Assembly (NCBI RefSeq): GCF_018332715.1
Contig: NZ_BOQP01000027.1
Location: forward strand, 268,183-332,182
Source: Winogradskya consettensis
Lineage (GTDB): Bacteria; Actinomycetota; Actinomycetes; Mycobacteriales; Micromonosporaceae
Direction: 5' to 3'
Length of the DNA stretch: 64,000 bases
In this document: positions 50,816 through 59,473 of the stretch, in pieces
Layout: every line of letters starts with the position of its first letter
How positions within the stretch are numbered: position 1 is the first letter of the stretch
Translations under genes and position numbers: made by a program
The notes under the pieces: model-generated
The model's database searches: none
What the model was told of the DNA's origin: nothing
The model's input: the letters and a program-made list of their open reading frames with translations, nothing else

Positions 50816-52164
50816 CCCGGCTGATCACCGCACCCCTCGGCTTCGTCGGGGACGAGTGGGCCGCCGACGTCGCGATCGCGGTCGACGGTGACGTCATCGT
50901 GGCGGCCGGGCCCGCCGCCGCGGTCGCCGCCGACCATCCGGGCGCCGAGGTCGAGCACTGGGCCGAACGGGCGATCGTGCCCGGCGGCGTGAACGGGCAC
51001 GGGCACACGTTCCAGGCGCTGATCCGTGGCTTCGGCGACGACCTGCGGTTCGGCGACTGGATGGGCAGGCTCGTGCACCCGACCGCGGCCGGGCTCGACC
51101 GGGACGCGATCAAGCTGGCAGCCCGCTACGACTTCGCCGAGATGCTGCGGATGGGAATCACGACCGCCGTCGAGTTCTTCTACCTGCACGACGGCGGCAA
51201 CGACAACGCCCACGCGATCATCGAGGCGGCGCGGGAGGTCGGGCTGCGGGCCGTCCTCGCGCGGTGCATGTTCGACGCCGATCCGGGGCCGGTGCGCTAC
51301 CGCGAGTCCCCGGCGCTGTTCGAGAAGAACTTCCGGGAGCTGCGGACGGCCGTCGCCGGCGACCCGCTGATCGACGTCCACCCGGCGCCGCACTCGGTGC
51401 TCGGTGCCGGGCCCGGGATGCTGGAACTCGGCGCGGCCCTCGGCGCGGAGTTCGACGTACCCGTGCACGTCCACCTGGCCGACAGCCAGGGCGAGGTGGA
51501 CGTCTCCCGGACCCGGTTCGGCGTGAGCCCGATCGGCCGGATGGCCGCGCTGGGCGTGCTCGACGAGCGCACGCTCGCGGTGCACGCCGTACGGGTCGAC
51601 GACGCGGACCTCGATCTGCTGGCCGCGCACGGCAGCACGGTCGTGCACAACCCGTCGGCCAACGCGTTCCTCGGCGGCGGCATCGCGCCGGTGCGCCGCA
51701 TGCTCGACCGCGGCATCCCGGTCTGCCTCGGCACCGACGCCGGGGGAGCGAACAGCCGGCAGTCGCTGTTCGAGGAGATGCGGATGGCCGCGCTGCTGGC
51801 CAAGGCACTCGACCGCGACGGGACGGCGCTGACCGCGACCGACGCGCTGCGGATGGGCACGTCCGCGGGCGGGCGCGCACTGCGCCTGCCGGTCGGCCTG
51901 ATCGCCCCCGGCTACCGCGCGGACCTGGTCGGTCTCGACCTGACCGCATCCTCGCTGCGGCCCCGGCGGACCGCGACGCAGAACGTCGTCTACTCGATGC
52001 TGCCGGAGGCCGTGGAGCGGGTCGTCGTCGGCGGCCGGACCGTCGTCCGGGACGGCCGGGTCCTCACCGTCGATCTGGGCGAGATCGGCGCCGCGGTGGA
52101 TGCCCTGACCGCGGGGTGGACACCGCTGACCGGCACCCACCCGGCCGATAGTGTGCTCACGTGA
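50812..52164 (+). CDS. ATZ/TRZ-type amidohydrolase (deaminase/dechlorinase family)
   Basis: 450 residues; GTG 50812 overlaps the SnoaL stop. HxH motif in PGGVNGHGHTFQALIRG, His in VHVHLADSQGEVDVSR, His in LAVHAVRVDDADL, and Asp in VCLGTDAGGANSRQSLFEEMRMAALL match the AtzA/TrzN/adenosylhomocysteine-deaminase branch with one Zn or Fe. Removal of an amino group from a pyrimidine- or triazine-like ring is the usual chemistry. Its stop overlaps the regulator gene. Confidence 0.93.
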   Translation: MTRLITAPLGFVGDEWAADVAIAVDGDVIVAAGPAAAVAADHPGAEVEHWAERAIVPGGVNGHGHTFQALIRGFGDDLRFGDWMGRLVHPTAAGLDRDAIKLAARYDFAEMLRMGITTAVEFFYLHDGGNDNAHAIIEAAREVGLRAVLARCMFDADPGPVRYRESPALFEKNFRELRTAVAGDPLIDVHPAPHSVLGAGPGMLELGAALGAEFDVPVHVHLADSQGEVDVSRTRFGVSPIGRMAALGVLDERTLAVHAVRVDDADLDLLAAHGSTVVHNPSANAFLGGGIAPVRRMLDRGIPVCLGTDAGGANSRQSLFEEMRMAALLAKALDRDGTALTATDALRMGTSAGGRALRLPVGLIAPGYRADLVGLDLTASSLRPRRTATQNVVYSMLPEAVERVVVGGRTVVRDGRVLTVDLGEIGAAVDALTAGWTPLTGTHPADSVLT

Positions 52165-52748
52165 CGACGCCCGAGAACCTGACCACGGATACCGCCGGCT
52201 TCGAGCGCAAGCTTGGCACGTACATCCGGGAACTGCGTCTCGAGCGCAAGGTGTCGCTGCGGTCGCTGGCGGCCGAGTCGGGCGTCTCGGTCAGCTTCCT
52301 GTCGCAGGTAGAGCGGGGCGAGGCCAGCCCGTCGATCGCCACGCTGATGAAGATCGCGAAGGCGCTCGGCCAGACCATCAGCAGCATGTTCGAGAGCCCC
52401 GCGGCCAACTCCCGGCTGGTGCGCTCCGGGCAGGGCCCACGGCTGGTCCATCCGCACGGGGACTGGGCCGAGGAGCTGCTGACGCCCCGGGCGTTCACGA
52501 AGCTCCAGGTGATCCGTTCGACGCTGGCGCCGCGCGGCACCACCGGCGAGGGGATGCTGTCCTACGGCACGTCCGAGACGGCGATCTTCGTCGAGAGCGG
52601 GCGGGTCGACTTCTGGCTCGGCGCCGAGCGGTTCGATCTGCGGCAGGGCGACTGCCTGTCGTACGACCCGAGCGCACCGCACCGCCTCGAGAACCCGACC
52701 GACGAGCCCGTCGTGCTGCTGTTCTCGAGCGCCCCGCCCTCGTACTAA
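52161..52748 (+). CDS. XRE-cupin transcriptional regulator of the catabolic locus
   Basis: 195 residues; GTG 52161 overlaps the preceding stop. The N-terminal HTH (residues about 17-70) reads LGTYIRELRLERKVSLRSLA, then SVSFLSQVERGEASPSIATLMKIAKALG. The C-terminal cupin (115-190) has the effector-barrel pattern of PuuR/MltR-like regulators (FVESGRVDFWLGAERFDLRQGDCLSYDPSAPHRLENP). It likely senses the substrate or an intermediate and represses both arms. The inverted repeats just downstream are candidate sites. Confidence 0.93.
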   Translation: MTTPENLTTDTAGFERKLGTYIRELRLERKVSLRSLAAESGVSVSFLSQVERGEASPSIATLMKIAKALGQTISSMFESPAANSRLVRSGQGPRLVHPHGDWAEELLTPRAFTKLQVIRSTLAPRGTTGEGMLSYGTSETAIFVESGRVDFWLGAERFDLRQGDCLSYDPSAPHRLENPTDEPVVLLFSSAPPSY

Positions 52749-52780
52749 CAGCTCGTTTCTGCAGGTCGGGCCAGCTGTTA
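52746..52780 (+). promoter_or_regulatory. Inverted repeat after the XRE gene
   Basis: TAACAGCT and AGCTGTTA are perfect 8-bp arms 19 bases apart, starting at the stop codon. A second overlapping pair (GGGCC/GGCCC) follows. It may be a terminator-like stem or an operator for the ABC operon; there is no T-run. Confidence 0.4.
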
Positions 52781-52833
52781 CGGCCCGGAAACACTGGCGA
52801 CCCGCGTGGTAACTTGCGGTCCCTAGTGTCTTG

Positions 52834-52867
52834 TATAGGTGAACAAAATTCCAATCCTACTGGAATT
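52834..52867. promoter_or_regulatory. Putative -10 and operator of the ABC importer operon
   Basis: TATAGG (52834-52839) could be the -10. It is followed by the perfect inverted repeat AATTCCA-N7-TGGAATT (52847-52867) over the likely transcription start. This is the expected position for a repressor site, with the XRE-cupin protein the obvious candidate. No convincing -35 was identified. Confidence 0.5.
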
Positions 52868-52904
52868 AAGCCCCCCTTTTGACTGAAGTCTAGGAGCCGC
52901 CGCT

Positions 52905-53957
52905 ATGACGGTGCTGTCATTCTCAAAGTCTCGACGAAGCCACCTGGTCATCGGTGTCCTCACCGCCGCCGCTCTCGCGCTGTCCGCCTGCGGCGGCGGC
53001 GACTCCTCCGGGTCATCCGACGACGGCGACCACGGAGCACTCACCATCCAGCTGTCCTGGGTCAAGAACGTGGAGTTCGCCGGTGAGTACTTCGCCGACT
53101 CCAAGGGCTACTACAAGGAAGCCGGCTTCAGCTCGGTGAACCTCGTGGCCGGCCCGGGCGCCACCGAGACCCTGGTCGCCTCCGGCAAGTCCCTGGTCGG
53201 CGTCAGCGACCCGATCACGGTCGCCGACGCGATCAACAACCAGCAGGCCCCGCTGAAGATCATCGCCACCACCTACCAGAAGAACCCCTTCACCATCCTC
53301 TCTCTGGCGGACAAGGCGAACATCGCCACGCCGCAGGAGATGATCGGTAAGAAGATCGGCGTCCAGGCCGGCAACGAGTCCTTGTTCAAGGCCTTGCTGG
53401 CCGTGAACAACATCAAGGACTCGCAGGTGACGATCGTCCCCGTCCAGTACGACCCGTCGGTGCTCACCAACGGCGAGGTCGACGGCTACCTGGGCTACGT
53501 CACCGACGAGTCGCTCACCCTGCAGGCGCGCGGCTTCAAGGTGCAGAACCTCCCGTTCGCCGACAACGGGCTGACGTTCATGACCGACAGCTACGAGGTC
53601 AGCCAGGACTCGATCGACAACAACCGGGCGGCGCTGAAGGACTTCCTCTACGCGACGATCCGCGGCTGGAAGGACATGGCCGCCGACCCCGACGCCGGTG
53701 TCGCGCTCGCCGTCGACAACTACGGCAAGGCCCTGTCCCTGGACGCCGCCGCCCAGAAGCTGCAGGCGGCGCAGGCGCAGAAGCTGATCGAGAGCGACGA
53801 GACCGCGGCCAACGGCCTGCTCACGATCTCCGACCAGGCGGTCACCGAGAACCTAGCCACGCTCAAGACGGCCGGCATCGACATCACCGCCGACAAGCTG
53901 TTCGACACCTCGATCATCGCCGAGGTCTACAAGGACCACCCGGACCTGCTCAAGTGA
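52905..53957 (+). CDS. ABC transporter substrate-binding lipoprotein (NMT1/THI5-like)
   Basis: 350 residues; ATG 52905 after TAGGAG. A lipoprotein signal ends at C29 (ALALSACGGG). The mature protein follows the NMT1/THI5 pattern: LSWVKNVEFAGEYFADSKGYYKEAGF, VASGKSLVGVSDPITVADAI, then IGKKIGVQAGNESLFKALL and DGYLGYVTDE. This family binds pyrimidine precursors of thiamine, riboflavin, sulfonates or aromatic acids. Next to pyrimidine-type hydrolases it supports uptake of an N-heterocyclic substrate. Confidence 0.93.
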   Translation: MTVLSFSKSRRSHLVIGVLTAAALALSACGGGDSSGSSDDGDHGALTIQLSWVKNVEFAGEYFADSKGYYKEAGFSSVNLVAGPGATETLVASGKSLVGVSDPITVADAINNQQAPLKIIATTYQKNPFTILSLADKANIATPQEMIGKKIGVQAGNESLFKALLAVNNIKDSQVTIVPVQYDPSVLTNGEVDGYLGYVTDESLTLQARGFKVQNLPFADNGLTFMTDSYEVSQDSIDNNRAALKDFLYATIRGWKDMAADPDAGVALAVDNYGKALSLDAAAQKLQAAQAQKLIESDETAANGLLTISDQAVTENLATLKTAGIDITADKLFDTSIIAEVYKDHPDLLK

Positions 53958-53993
53958 CAAGCGTTCTTAGTTGCCGATCGGAGAACCCACGCC

Positions 53994-54779
53994 ATGCCTG
54001 ACACCGGCATCGCCATCCGCGGTCTGAGCAAGAGCTTCACCCTCCGCGGTTCGGTCGTCTCGGCGTTGCAGGACGTGTCCCTCTCGACCGAGCAGGGGGA
54101 GTTCCTCTCCCTGCTCGGCCCGAGCGGATGCGGCAAGTCGACGATCCTGCGGATCCTCGCCGGGCTCGAGACCGCATCGCAGGGGACCGTCACCGTCGAC
54201 GGGAAGACCCCCCACGAGCTGCGCGACTCGCACGCCCTCGGCATCGCGTTCCAGGACGCGGCGCTGCTCAACTGGCGCTCGGTGGAGAACAACATCCGGC
54301 TGCCGCTCGAGGTGGCCGGTCTCAAGGCCGAGCCGGGCCTGATCGCCGGGCTGATCGAGCTCGTCGGTCTGCAGGGCTTCGAGAAGGCCAAGCCCGCCCA
54401 GCTCTCCGGCGGCATGCGCCAGCGCGTCGCCATCGCGCGGTCGCTGGTGCTGAAGCCCTCGGTGCTGCTGCTCGACGAGCCGTTCGGCGCTCTCGACGAC
54501 ATGACCCGCCAGCGGCTCAACAGCGAGCTGCTGAACATCCTCGCGGCCAAGCCGGCGACGACCGTGATGGTCACCCACGGCATCAGCGAGGCGATCTTCC
54601 TCTCCGACCGCGTCGCGGTGATGAGCGCGCGACCCGGGCGGGTCGTCGAGGTGATCGACGTCGACCTGCCCCGGCCGCGTACCACGGAGATGCTGCGCTC
54701 CCCGGAGTTCCACGCGTTGCAGGACCGCGCGTCGGCGCTGCTGTTCGAGGGTGCGACTCCCGCGGTGGGCACCGCGTGA
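53994..54779 (+). CDS. ABC transporter ATP-binding protein
   Basis: 261 residues; ATG 53994 behind GGAG. Walker A GPSGCGKST is near residues 42-50, Q-loop AFQDAALLNW, signature LSGGMRQRVAIARSL, Walker B VLLLDEPFGALDD, and the H-loop in MVTHGISEAIFLSDR. This is the SsuB/TauB/ThiZ-type ATPase that partners with NMT1-like receptors. Its stop overlaps the first permease start by GTGA. Confidence 0.95.
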   Translation: MPDTGIAIRGLSKSFTLRGSVVSALQDVSLSTEQGEFLSLLGPSGCGKSTILRILAGLETASQGTVTVDGKTPHELRDSHALGIAFQDAALLNWRSVENNIRLPLEVAGLKAEPGLIAGLIELVGLQGFEKAKPAQLSGGMRQRVAIARSLVLKPSVLLLDEPFGALDDMTRQRLNSELLNILAAKPATTVMVTHGISEAIFLSDRVAVMSARPGRVVEVIDVDLPRPRTTEMLRSPEFHALQDRASALLFEGATPAVGTA

Positions 54780-55594
54780 ACGTGTGGCAGCGGGCCGGCG
54801 CCGGCGGGCGGATCCTCGCCGGGGCGGCCGGCGTCCTGGCGATCTGGTGGCTGCTGGCCGACACCGTGCTGAAGAACGTCGGGGCGGCGTCGGCCGGTGG
54901 CGGCGGATCGATCCCCAGCCCGGGCCGGGTCGTCTCCACCGCGGTCCACGACGGCTTCTCGTTCTACGGCCCCAACGTCTCCCTGACGCTGCGTGAGGCG
55001 CTGATCGGCTATGTCGGCGGCAACCTCATCGCGATCGTCCTGGCCGCGCTCGTCATGGTCGTCCGGCAGCTCGAGGGGCTCGTCTCGCAGCTCGCGGTCA
55101 TCTCGTACTGCATCCCCGTCGTGGCGATCGGCCCGATCCTGCGCATCATCATCGACCCGCCGCAGAGCGGTGAGGTCGCGGGTACCGCGGTGTTCCTCGC
55201 CGGGCTGCTGGTCTTCTTCACGACGGTCGTCGGCTCGCTGCTCGGGCTCAAGGCCGCCGACAAGGCCACGCTGGAGCTCGTCGCCGCCTACGGCGGATCC
55301 CGCTGGCAACAGCTGACGAAGGTACGCCTCATCGCGGCGATCCCCAGCCTCCTCACCGCCCTCAAGGTCGCGGCTCCCTCCGCGTTCCTCGGCGCGGTGC
55401 TCGGCGAGTACCTGGGCGGCGTCGACGTCGGCGTCGGCCCGGCCCTGATCAACGCGCAGCAGACCCTGCAGATCCCGCGTACGTGGGGCCTCGCCCTCGT
55501 CGCCGGGATCGTCTCACTCGCCGGCTACCTGATCGTGGCCCTGATCGGCCGGTTCGCCGCGCCGTGGGCGACCGGCACCAAGGAGGGCCGATGA
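54776..55594 (+). CDS. ABC transporter permease 1
   Basis: 272 residues; GTG 54776 overlaps the ATPase stop. About six membrane helices, and the coupling-loop EAA motif ELVAAYGGSRWQQLTKVRLIAAIPSLL near 175-200. Belongs to the SsuC/ThiX-like BPD permeases and should form a heterodimer with the next gene product. Confidence 0.93.
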   Translation: MNVWQRAGAGGRILAGAAGVLAIWWLLADTVLKNVGAASAGGGGSIPSPGRVVSTAVHDGFSFYGPNVSLTLREALIGYVGGNLIAIVLAALVMVVRQLEGLVSQLAVISYCIPVVAIGPILRIIIDPPQSGEVAGTAVFLAGLLVFFTTVVGSLLGLKAADKATLELVAAYGGSRWQQLTKVRLIAAIPSLLTALKVAAPSAFLGAVLGEYLGGVDVGVGPALINAQQTLQIPRTWGLALVAGIVSLAGYLIVALIGRFAAPWATGTKEGR

Positions 55595-56412
55595 GCGACA
55601 TCACCGCACCGCGCGGCACCGGGCGGCGCGTCGCGGGTGCCGTCGGCCGGGGCCTCGGCCGGGCAGCCGTCTCGATCGTCGCGATCCTGGTGCTCTGGAT
55701 CGCCGGCCTGCGCGCGTTCGACATCCCCGCGTTCGTCGGCAAGACCCCGCTGGACGTCGTCGACTATTTCTTCACCCTGCCGAAAGCGGCGGAGAACCGG
55801 TCGGAGGCGCTGCACCTGCTCGGTGCCACGCTCGCCGACTCGGTGATCGGGTTCGTCGCCGGTCTCGGCGTCGCGCTGCTCGTCGCGGCCCTGTTCCTGC
55901 TGTTCCGGCCGCTGGAGAGCACGCTGCTGCCGATCGTGCTGCTGCTGCAGTCGGTCCCGCTGATCGCGATCGCCCCGATCCTGGTGCTGATCTTCGGCCG
56001 GAGCACGGCGACCGTGGCCGTGATGGGCGGGCTCGTGGTGCTCTTCCCCGCGCTGGTGAACATCACGTTCGGGCTGCGCAGCGCTCCGCGTACGGCGATC
56101 GACCTGGTCACCGTCTACGGCGCCACCCGCTGGCAGAGCCTGCGCAAGGTCGCGCTCCCGTCCGCCCTGCCCGCTCTGTTCGCCGCGATCCGCATCTCCG
56201 CACCCGGCGCGATCACCGGCGCGCTGATCGCCGAGTGGCTGGCGACGGGCAAGGGCATCGGCTACGCCATCGTCGCCGCCGTGGGCTCCTCGCAGATCGC
56301 CGCCGTGTGGGCGCTCGCGGTGCTGATCACGCTCGCGACGCTGCTCATCTATCAGGTCCTCGGCATCGTCGAGTCCGCGGTGCTCGCCCGGATGGGGTTC
56401 AATCAAGCATGA
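55591..56412 (+). CDS. ABC transporter permease 2
   Basis: 273 residues; ATG 55591 overlaps permease 1 (ATGA) with AGGAGG upstream. Six membrane helices and the EAA loop DLVTVYGATRWQSLRKVALPSALPALF. Two different permease genes plus one ATPase and one receptor is the layout seen in riboflavin- and pyrimidine-type importers (RibXY-like). Its stop overlaps the thioesterase start. Confidence 0.93.
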   Translation: MSDITAPRGTGRRVAGAVGRGLGRAAVSIVAILVLWIAGLRAFDIPAFVGKTPLDVVDYFFTLPKAAENRSEALHLLGATLADSVIGFVAGLGVALLVAALFLLFRPLESTLLPIVLLLQSVPLIAIAPILVLIFGRSTATVAVMGGLVVLFPALVNITFGLRSAPRTAIDLVTVYGATRWQSLRKVALPSALPALFAAIRISAPGAITGALIAEWLATGKGIGYAIVAAVGSSQIAAVWALAVLITLATLLIYQVLGIVESAVLARMGFNQA

Positions 56413-56846
56413 GTCCGCAGGAAACCGCCCGGCGCTGCGCCGAGACCATGCTCGCCGCCGACCGCGCCGGCACGATGCTGGGCATCGAGCTCCGCAGCGT
56501 CGCACCCGGCGCCGGCGAGGTCACGATGACCGTCCGGCCCGACATGGTCAACGGCTGGGACATCTGCCACGGCGGGCTCATCGCGACCCTCGCCGACACC
56601 GCGTTCGCCGTCGCCTGCAACTCCTACGGCACCGTGGCCCTCGCCGCCGGGTTCGACATCACCTTCCTCGAGCCCGGCCACGTCGGCGACCGGCTGCTGG
56701 CCCGGGCGCAGGAACGCGCGCTGAAGGGCCGCACCGGCGTCTACGACGTCACCGTGTCCCGGCTGCTGCCCGACGGCACTCCCGGCGACCCGATAGCGGA
56801 GTTCCGCGGGCGCAGCCGGGACATCGGCCGGCCCATCCTGGAATAG
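56409..56846 (+). CDS. PaaI-type hotdog thioesterase
   Basis: 145 residues; ATG 56409 overlaps the permease stop. The hotdog fold signature of PaaI is clear: NGWDICHGGLIATLADTAFAVACNS with the catalytic Asp, then FDITFLEPGHVGDRLLARAQE and GRTGVYDVTVSR. It hydrolyses acyl-CoA thioesters. As the last gene of the import operon it may recycle CoA from an acyl-CoA made by the MmsA-like dehydrogenase or from a dead-end thioester. Confidence 0.92.
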   Translation: MSPQETARRCAETMLAADRAGTMLGIELRSVAPGAGEVTMTVRPDMVNGWDICHGGLIATLADTAFAVACNSYGTVALAAGFDITFLEPGHVGDRLLARAQERALKGRTGVYDVTVSRLLPDGTPGDPIAEFRGRSRDIGRPILE

Positions 56847-56897
56847 AGCGTCGTTGTTCGCTGGGAGTGAACGCCGGAAGACATCGGGAACGGCCGA

Positions 56898-56920
56898 AGT
56901 TGAGCAGCATGTACTCAACT
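56898..56920. promoter_or_regulatory. HAIR-like element (HspR-type operator) upstream of lon
   Basis: AGTTGAG-N9-CTCAACT is a perfect inverted repeat. Read as TTGAG-C-N7-A-CTCAA it follows the HAIR consensus CTTGAGT-N7-ACTCAAG except at the flanking bases. In streptomycetes HspR controls lon through such sites, so heat-shock repression of this gene is a reasonable transfer. Confidence 0.7.
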
Positions 56921-56936
56921 TTTCGGAGGTACCCCG

Positions 56937-59246
56937 GTGACCAGCAAACGACTCCCCGTACTCTTCCTCGACGACATCGTCCTGCTCCCGGGCATGGTCG
57001 TGCAGGTCGAGATGGACGAGGCGGCGCAGGCAGCAGTCGACGCGGCCCGCACCTCGTCCGGTTCCGAGCTGCTGATCGCCCCGCGGCTCGAGGACCGTTA
57101 CGCCTCCCACGGCGTCGTCGCCACCGTGCGGCAGGTCGGTAAGTCCCGTGGCGGGTCGCCCGCCGCGATGCTGCGGACGGGTGTCCGTGCCCGCATCGGC
57201 AGCGGCGTGACCGGCCCGGGCGCGGCGCTGTGGGTCGAGGCCGAACCCGTCGCGGCCGGTACGCCGAACGAGCACGCCCGTGAGCTCGCCGCCGAATACA
57301 AGCAGCTGGTGGTCTCCGTGCTGCAGCGCCGCGAGGCGTGGCAGGTCATCGACTCGGTAAGCGCCATCGACGACCCGGGTGACCTGGCGGACACCGCGGG
57401 CTGGGCGCCGTACCTGTCGAACGACCGCAAGCGTGAGTTGCTGGAGACGCCGGACGTCGAAGCCCGGCTGAAGCTGCTCATCACCTGGACCCGCGACTTC
57501 CTGGCCGAGTCCGAGGTCAGCGACAAGATCGACACCGACGTCCGCGAGTCGGTCGAGAAGCGCAACCGCGAATACCTGCTGCGTGAGCAGCTCAAGGCCA
57601 TCCGCAAGGAGCTCGGCGAAGGCGATGCCGAGGGCACCGACGACTACCGCACGCGCGTCGAGGCGGCAGATCTGCCCGATTCCGTACGCGAGGCAGCGCT
57701 GCGCGAGGTCGACAAGCTGGAGCGTGCCGGCGACCAGAACCCCGAGGCGGGCTACCTCCGCACCTGGCTGGACACCGTGCTCGCCCTGCCCTGGAGCGAA
57801 CGCACCACCGACAACACCGACCTGGCCGCCGCCCGGGCGGTGCTCGACGCCGACCACCACGGCCTCGACGAGGTCAAGGACCGCATCGTCGAATACCTGG
57901 GCGTCCGTGCCCGCCGCGAGTCCCGGGGCCTGACCAGCGTCGGCGGCCGCGGCTCCGGCGCCGTGATCCTGCTCGCCGGCCCGCCCGGGGTCGGCAAGAC
58001 CTCCCTCGGCGAGTCGGTCGCGCGCACGCTGGGCCGCAAGTTCGTCCGGGTCGCGCTCGGCGGCGTACGCGACGAGGCGGAGATCCGCGGCCACCGGCGT
58101 ACCTATGTCGGTGCCCTCCCCGGCCGCATCGTGCGGGCCATCCGCGAAGCAGGCTCGATGAACCCGGTCGTCCTTCTCGACGAGGTCGACAAGGTCGGCA
58201 GCGACTACCGCGGCGACCCGGCCGCGGCGCTGCTGGAGGTGCTGGACCCGGCGCAGAACCACACGTTCCGCGACCACTACCTCGACCTGGACCTCGACCT
58301 GTCCGACGTGCTGTTCATCGCGACGGCGAACGTTCTCGACTCCATCCCGCAGGCGCTGTTCGACCGGATGGAGCTCATCTCCATCGACGGCTACACCGAG
58401 AACGACAAGGTCGCCATCGCCCGCGACTTCCTGCTGCCCCGCCAGCTCGAACGGGCCGCCCTGTCCGCCGACGAGGTCACCGTCACCGACGACGCGCTGC
58501 GCGAGATCGCCGCTAACTACACCCGCGAGGCCGGCGTCCGGTCGTTCGAGCGGTTGCTGGCCAAGGCATTCCGTAAGGTCGCGCTGCGGGACCTGCCCGT
58601 CACGGTCGGGGCCGCTGACCTCAAGGACCTGATCGGCCGGCCCCGCTTCACCCCCGAGTCATCGGAGCGTACGGCCGTCCCCGGCGTGGCCACCGGCCTG
58701 GCCGTCACCGGCATGGGCGGCGACGTCCTCTACATCGAGGCATCGCTGCTGCCCGGCGACAAGGGCGGCCTGTCGGTCACCGGCCAGCTCGGCGACGTGA
58801 TGAAAGAGTCAGCGCAGATTGCGCTCTCCTACGTCCGGGCCCACGCCGACGAACTCGGCGTCTCGCCGGAACAGCTCGACCACCCGATCCACCTGCACGT
58901 CCCGGCGGGCGCGGTGCCCAAGGACGGCCCCTCAGCGGGCGTCACGATGACAACCGCCCTGGTCTCCCTCCTGCTCGGCCGCAACGTCCGCGCCGAGGTC
59001 GGCATGACCGGCGAGGTCTCCCTCACCGGCCGCGTCCTCCCGATCGGCGGCGTCAAGCAGAAGCTCCTCGCCGCCCAGCGAGCCGGCCTCACCGAGATCT
59101 ACATCCCCCACCGCAACGCCCCCGACCTCGACGACGTCCCCGCCGACGTCCTCGCCGCCCTCACCGTCCACCCCGTCGCCGACGTCCGCGAAATCCTGGC
59201 CACCGCCCTGGAGCCGGTCTCGGCCGGCGTCGTCACCGCCGCCTGA
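56937..59246 (+). CDS. lon: ATP-dependent protease Lon
   Basis: 769 residues; GTG 56937 behind CGGAGG. LonN domain at residues 1-190 (LPVLFLDDIVLLPGMVV), coiled linker (REYLLREQLKAIRKELGEGD), AAA+ module with Walker A GPPGVGKTS near 345 and VVLLDEVDKVGSDY, and sensor region GVRSFERLL. The C-terminal protease has the Ser-Lys dyad S666 (PKDGPSAGV) and K709 (GGVKQKLLAA). Cytoplasmic degradation of misfolded and regulatory proteins. Controlled probably through the HAIR-like operator and ended by a long hairpin. Confidence 0.97.
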   Translation: MTSKRLPVLFLDDIVLLPGMVVQVEMDEAAQAAVDAARTSSGSELLIAPRLEDRYASHGVVATVRQVGKSRGGSPAAMLRTGVRARIGSGVTGPGAALWVEAEPVAAGTPNEHARELAAEYKQLVVSVLQRREAWQVIDSVSAIDDPGDLADTAGWAPYLSNDRKRELLETPDVEARLKLLITWTRDFLAESEVSDKIDTDVRESVEKRNREYLLREQLKAIRKELGEGDAEGTDDYRTRVEAADLPDSVREAALREVDKLERAGDQNPEAGYLRTWLDTVLALPWSERTTDNTDLAAARAVLDADHHGLDEVKDRIVEYLGVRARRESRGLTSVGGRGSGAVILLAGPPGVGKTSLGESVARTLGRKFVRVALGGVRDEAEIRGHRRTYVGALPGRIVRAIREAGSMNPVVLLDEVDKVGSDYRGDPAAALLEVLDPAQNHTFRDHYLDLDLDLSDVLFIATANVLDSIPQALFDRMELISIDGYTENDKVAIARDFLLPRQLERAALSADEVTVTDDALREIAANYTREAGVRSFERLLAKAFRKVALRDLPVTVGAADLKDLIGRPRFTPESSERTAVPGVATGLAVTGMGGDVLYIEASLLPGDKGGLSVTGQLGDVMKESAQIALSYVRAHADELGVSPEQLDHPIHLHVPAGAVPKDGPSAGVTMTTALVSLLLGRNVRAEVGMTGEVSLTGRVLPIGGVKQKLLAAQRAGLTEIYIPHRNAPDLDDVPADVLAALTVHPVADVREILATALEPVSAGVVTAA

Positions 59247-59256
59247 TCCTGCTGGC

Positions 59257-59303
59257 ACGCCGGCCCTTGCCGCCACCTCAACAGTGGCAGCAGGGGCCGG
59301 TGT
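59257..59303 (+). terminator. lon terminator hairpin
   Basis: A 20-position stem with one mismatch (59276 outward to 59257 pairing with 59284 to 59303) and a 7-base loop begins 10 bases after the lon stop. It is very GC-rich and lacks a T-run, as is usual for actinomycete terminators. Confidence 0.75.
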
Positions 59304-59330
59304 CGTCTCGGCCGAGCGTTCCTGAACAGC

Positions 59331-59455
59331 CTAGATGCGGAGGTCGCGGCCGCGAAACGCGGAAGAAAGATCCCTGAAAACGCGGAATACGGAGGCCGCA
59401 AACGCGGAAGATACGGCATGCAGATGCGGAAAAGAAAGTCTGCAGATACGGAAAA
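59331..59455 (+). repeat. Six phased direct repeats upstream of the ATPase gene
   Basis: The core A(C/T)(G/A)CGGA recurs at 59335, 59357, 59380, 59402, 59424 and 59445, spaced 22, 23, 22, 22 and 21 bp. Each is preceded by a purine-rich triplet such as GAA, CAA or CAG. The spacing is about two helical turns, so all copies face the same side. The last copy lies between the expected -35 and -10 of the downstream gene. Likely multiple binding sites for one protein. Confidence 0.7.
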
Positions 59456-59460
59456 ACTGA

Positions 59461-59466
59461 TAGGCT
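59461..59466 (+). promoter_or_regulatory. Putative -10 of the ATPase gene (leaderless)
   Basis: TAGGCT ends 7 bases before the GTG start at 59474. No ribosome site is present, so the mRNA probably begins at the GTG. Confidence 0.5.
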
Positions 59467-59473
59467 CAGTGCC

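Noticed and set aside
52749..52904. TPP or FMN riboswitch upstream of the NMT1-type importer
   Set aside because: I looked for the conserved CUGAGA-type and FMN-aptamer segments and saw none; the region instead holds inverted repeats and a -10-like box.
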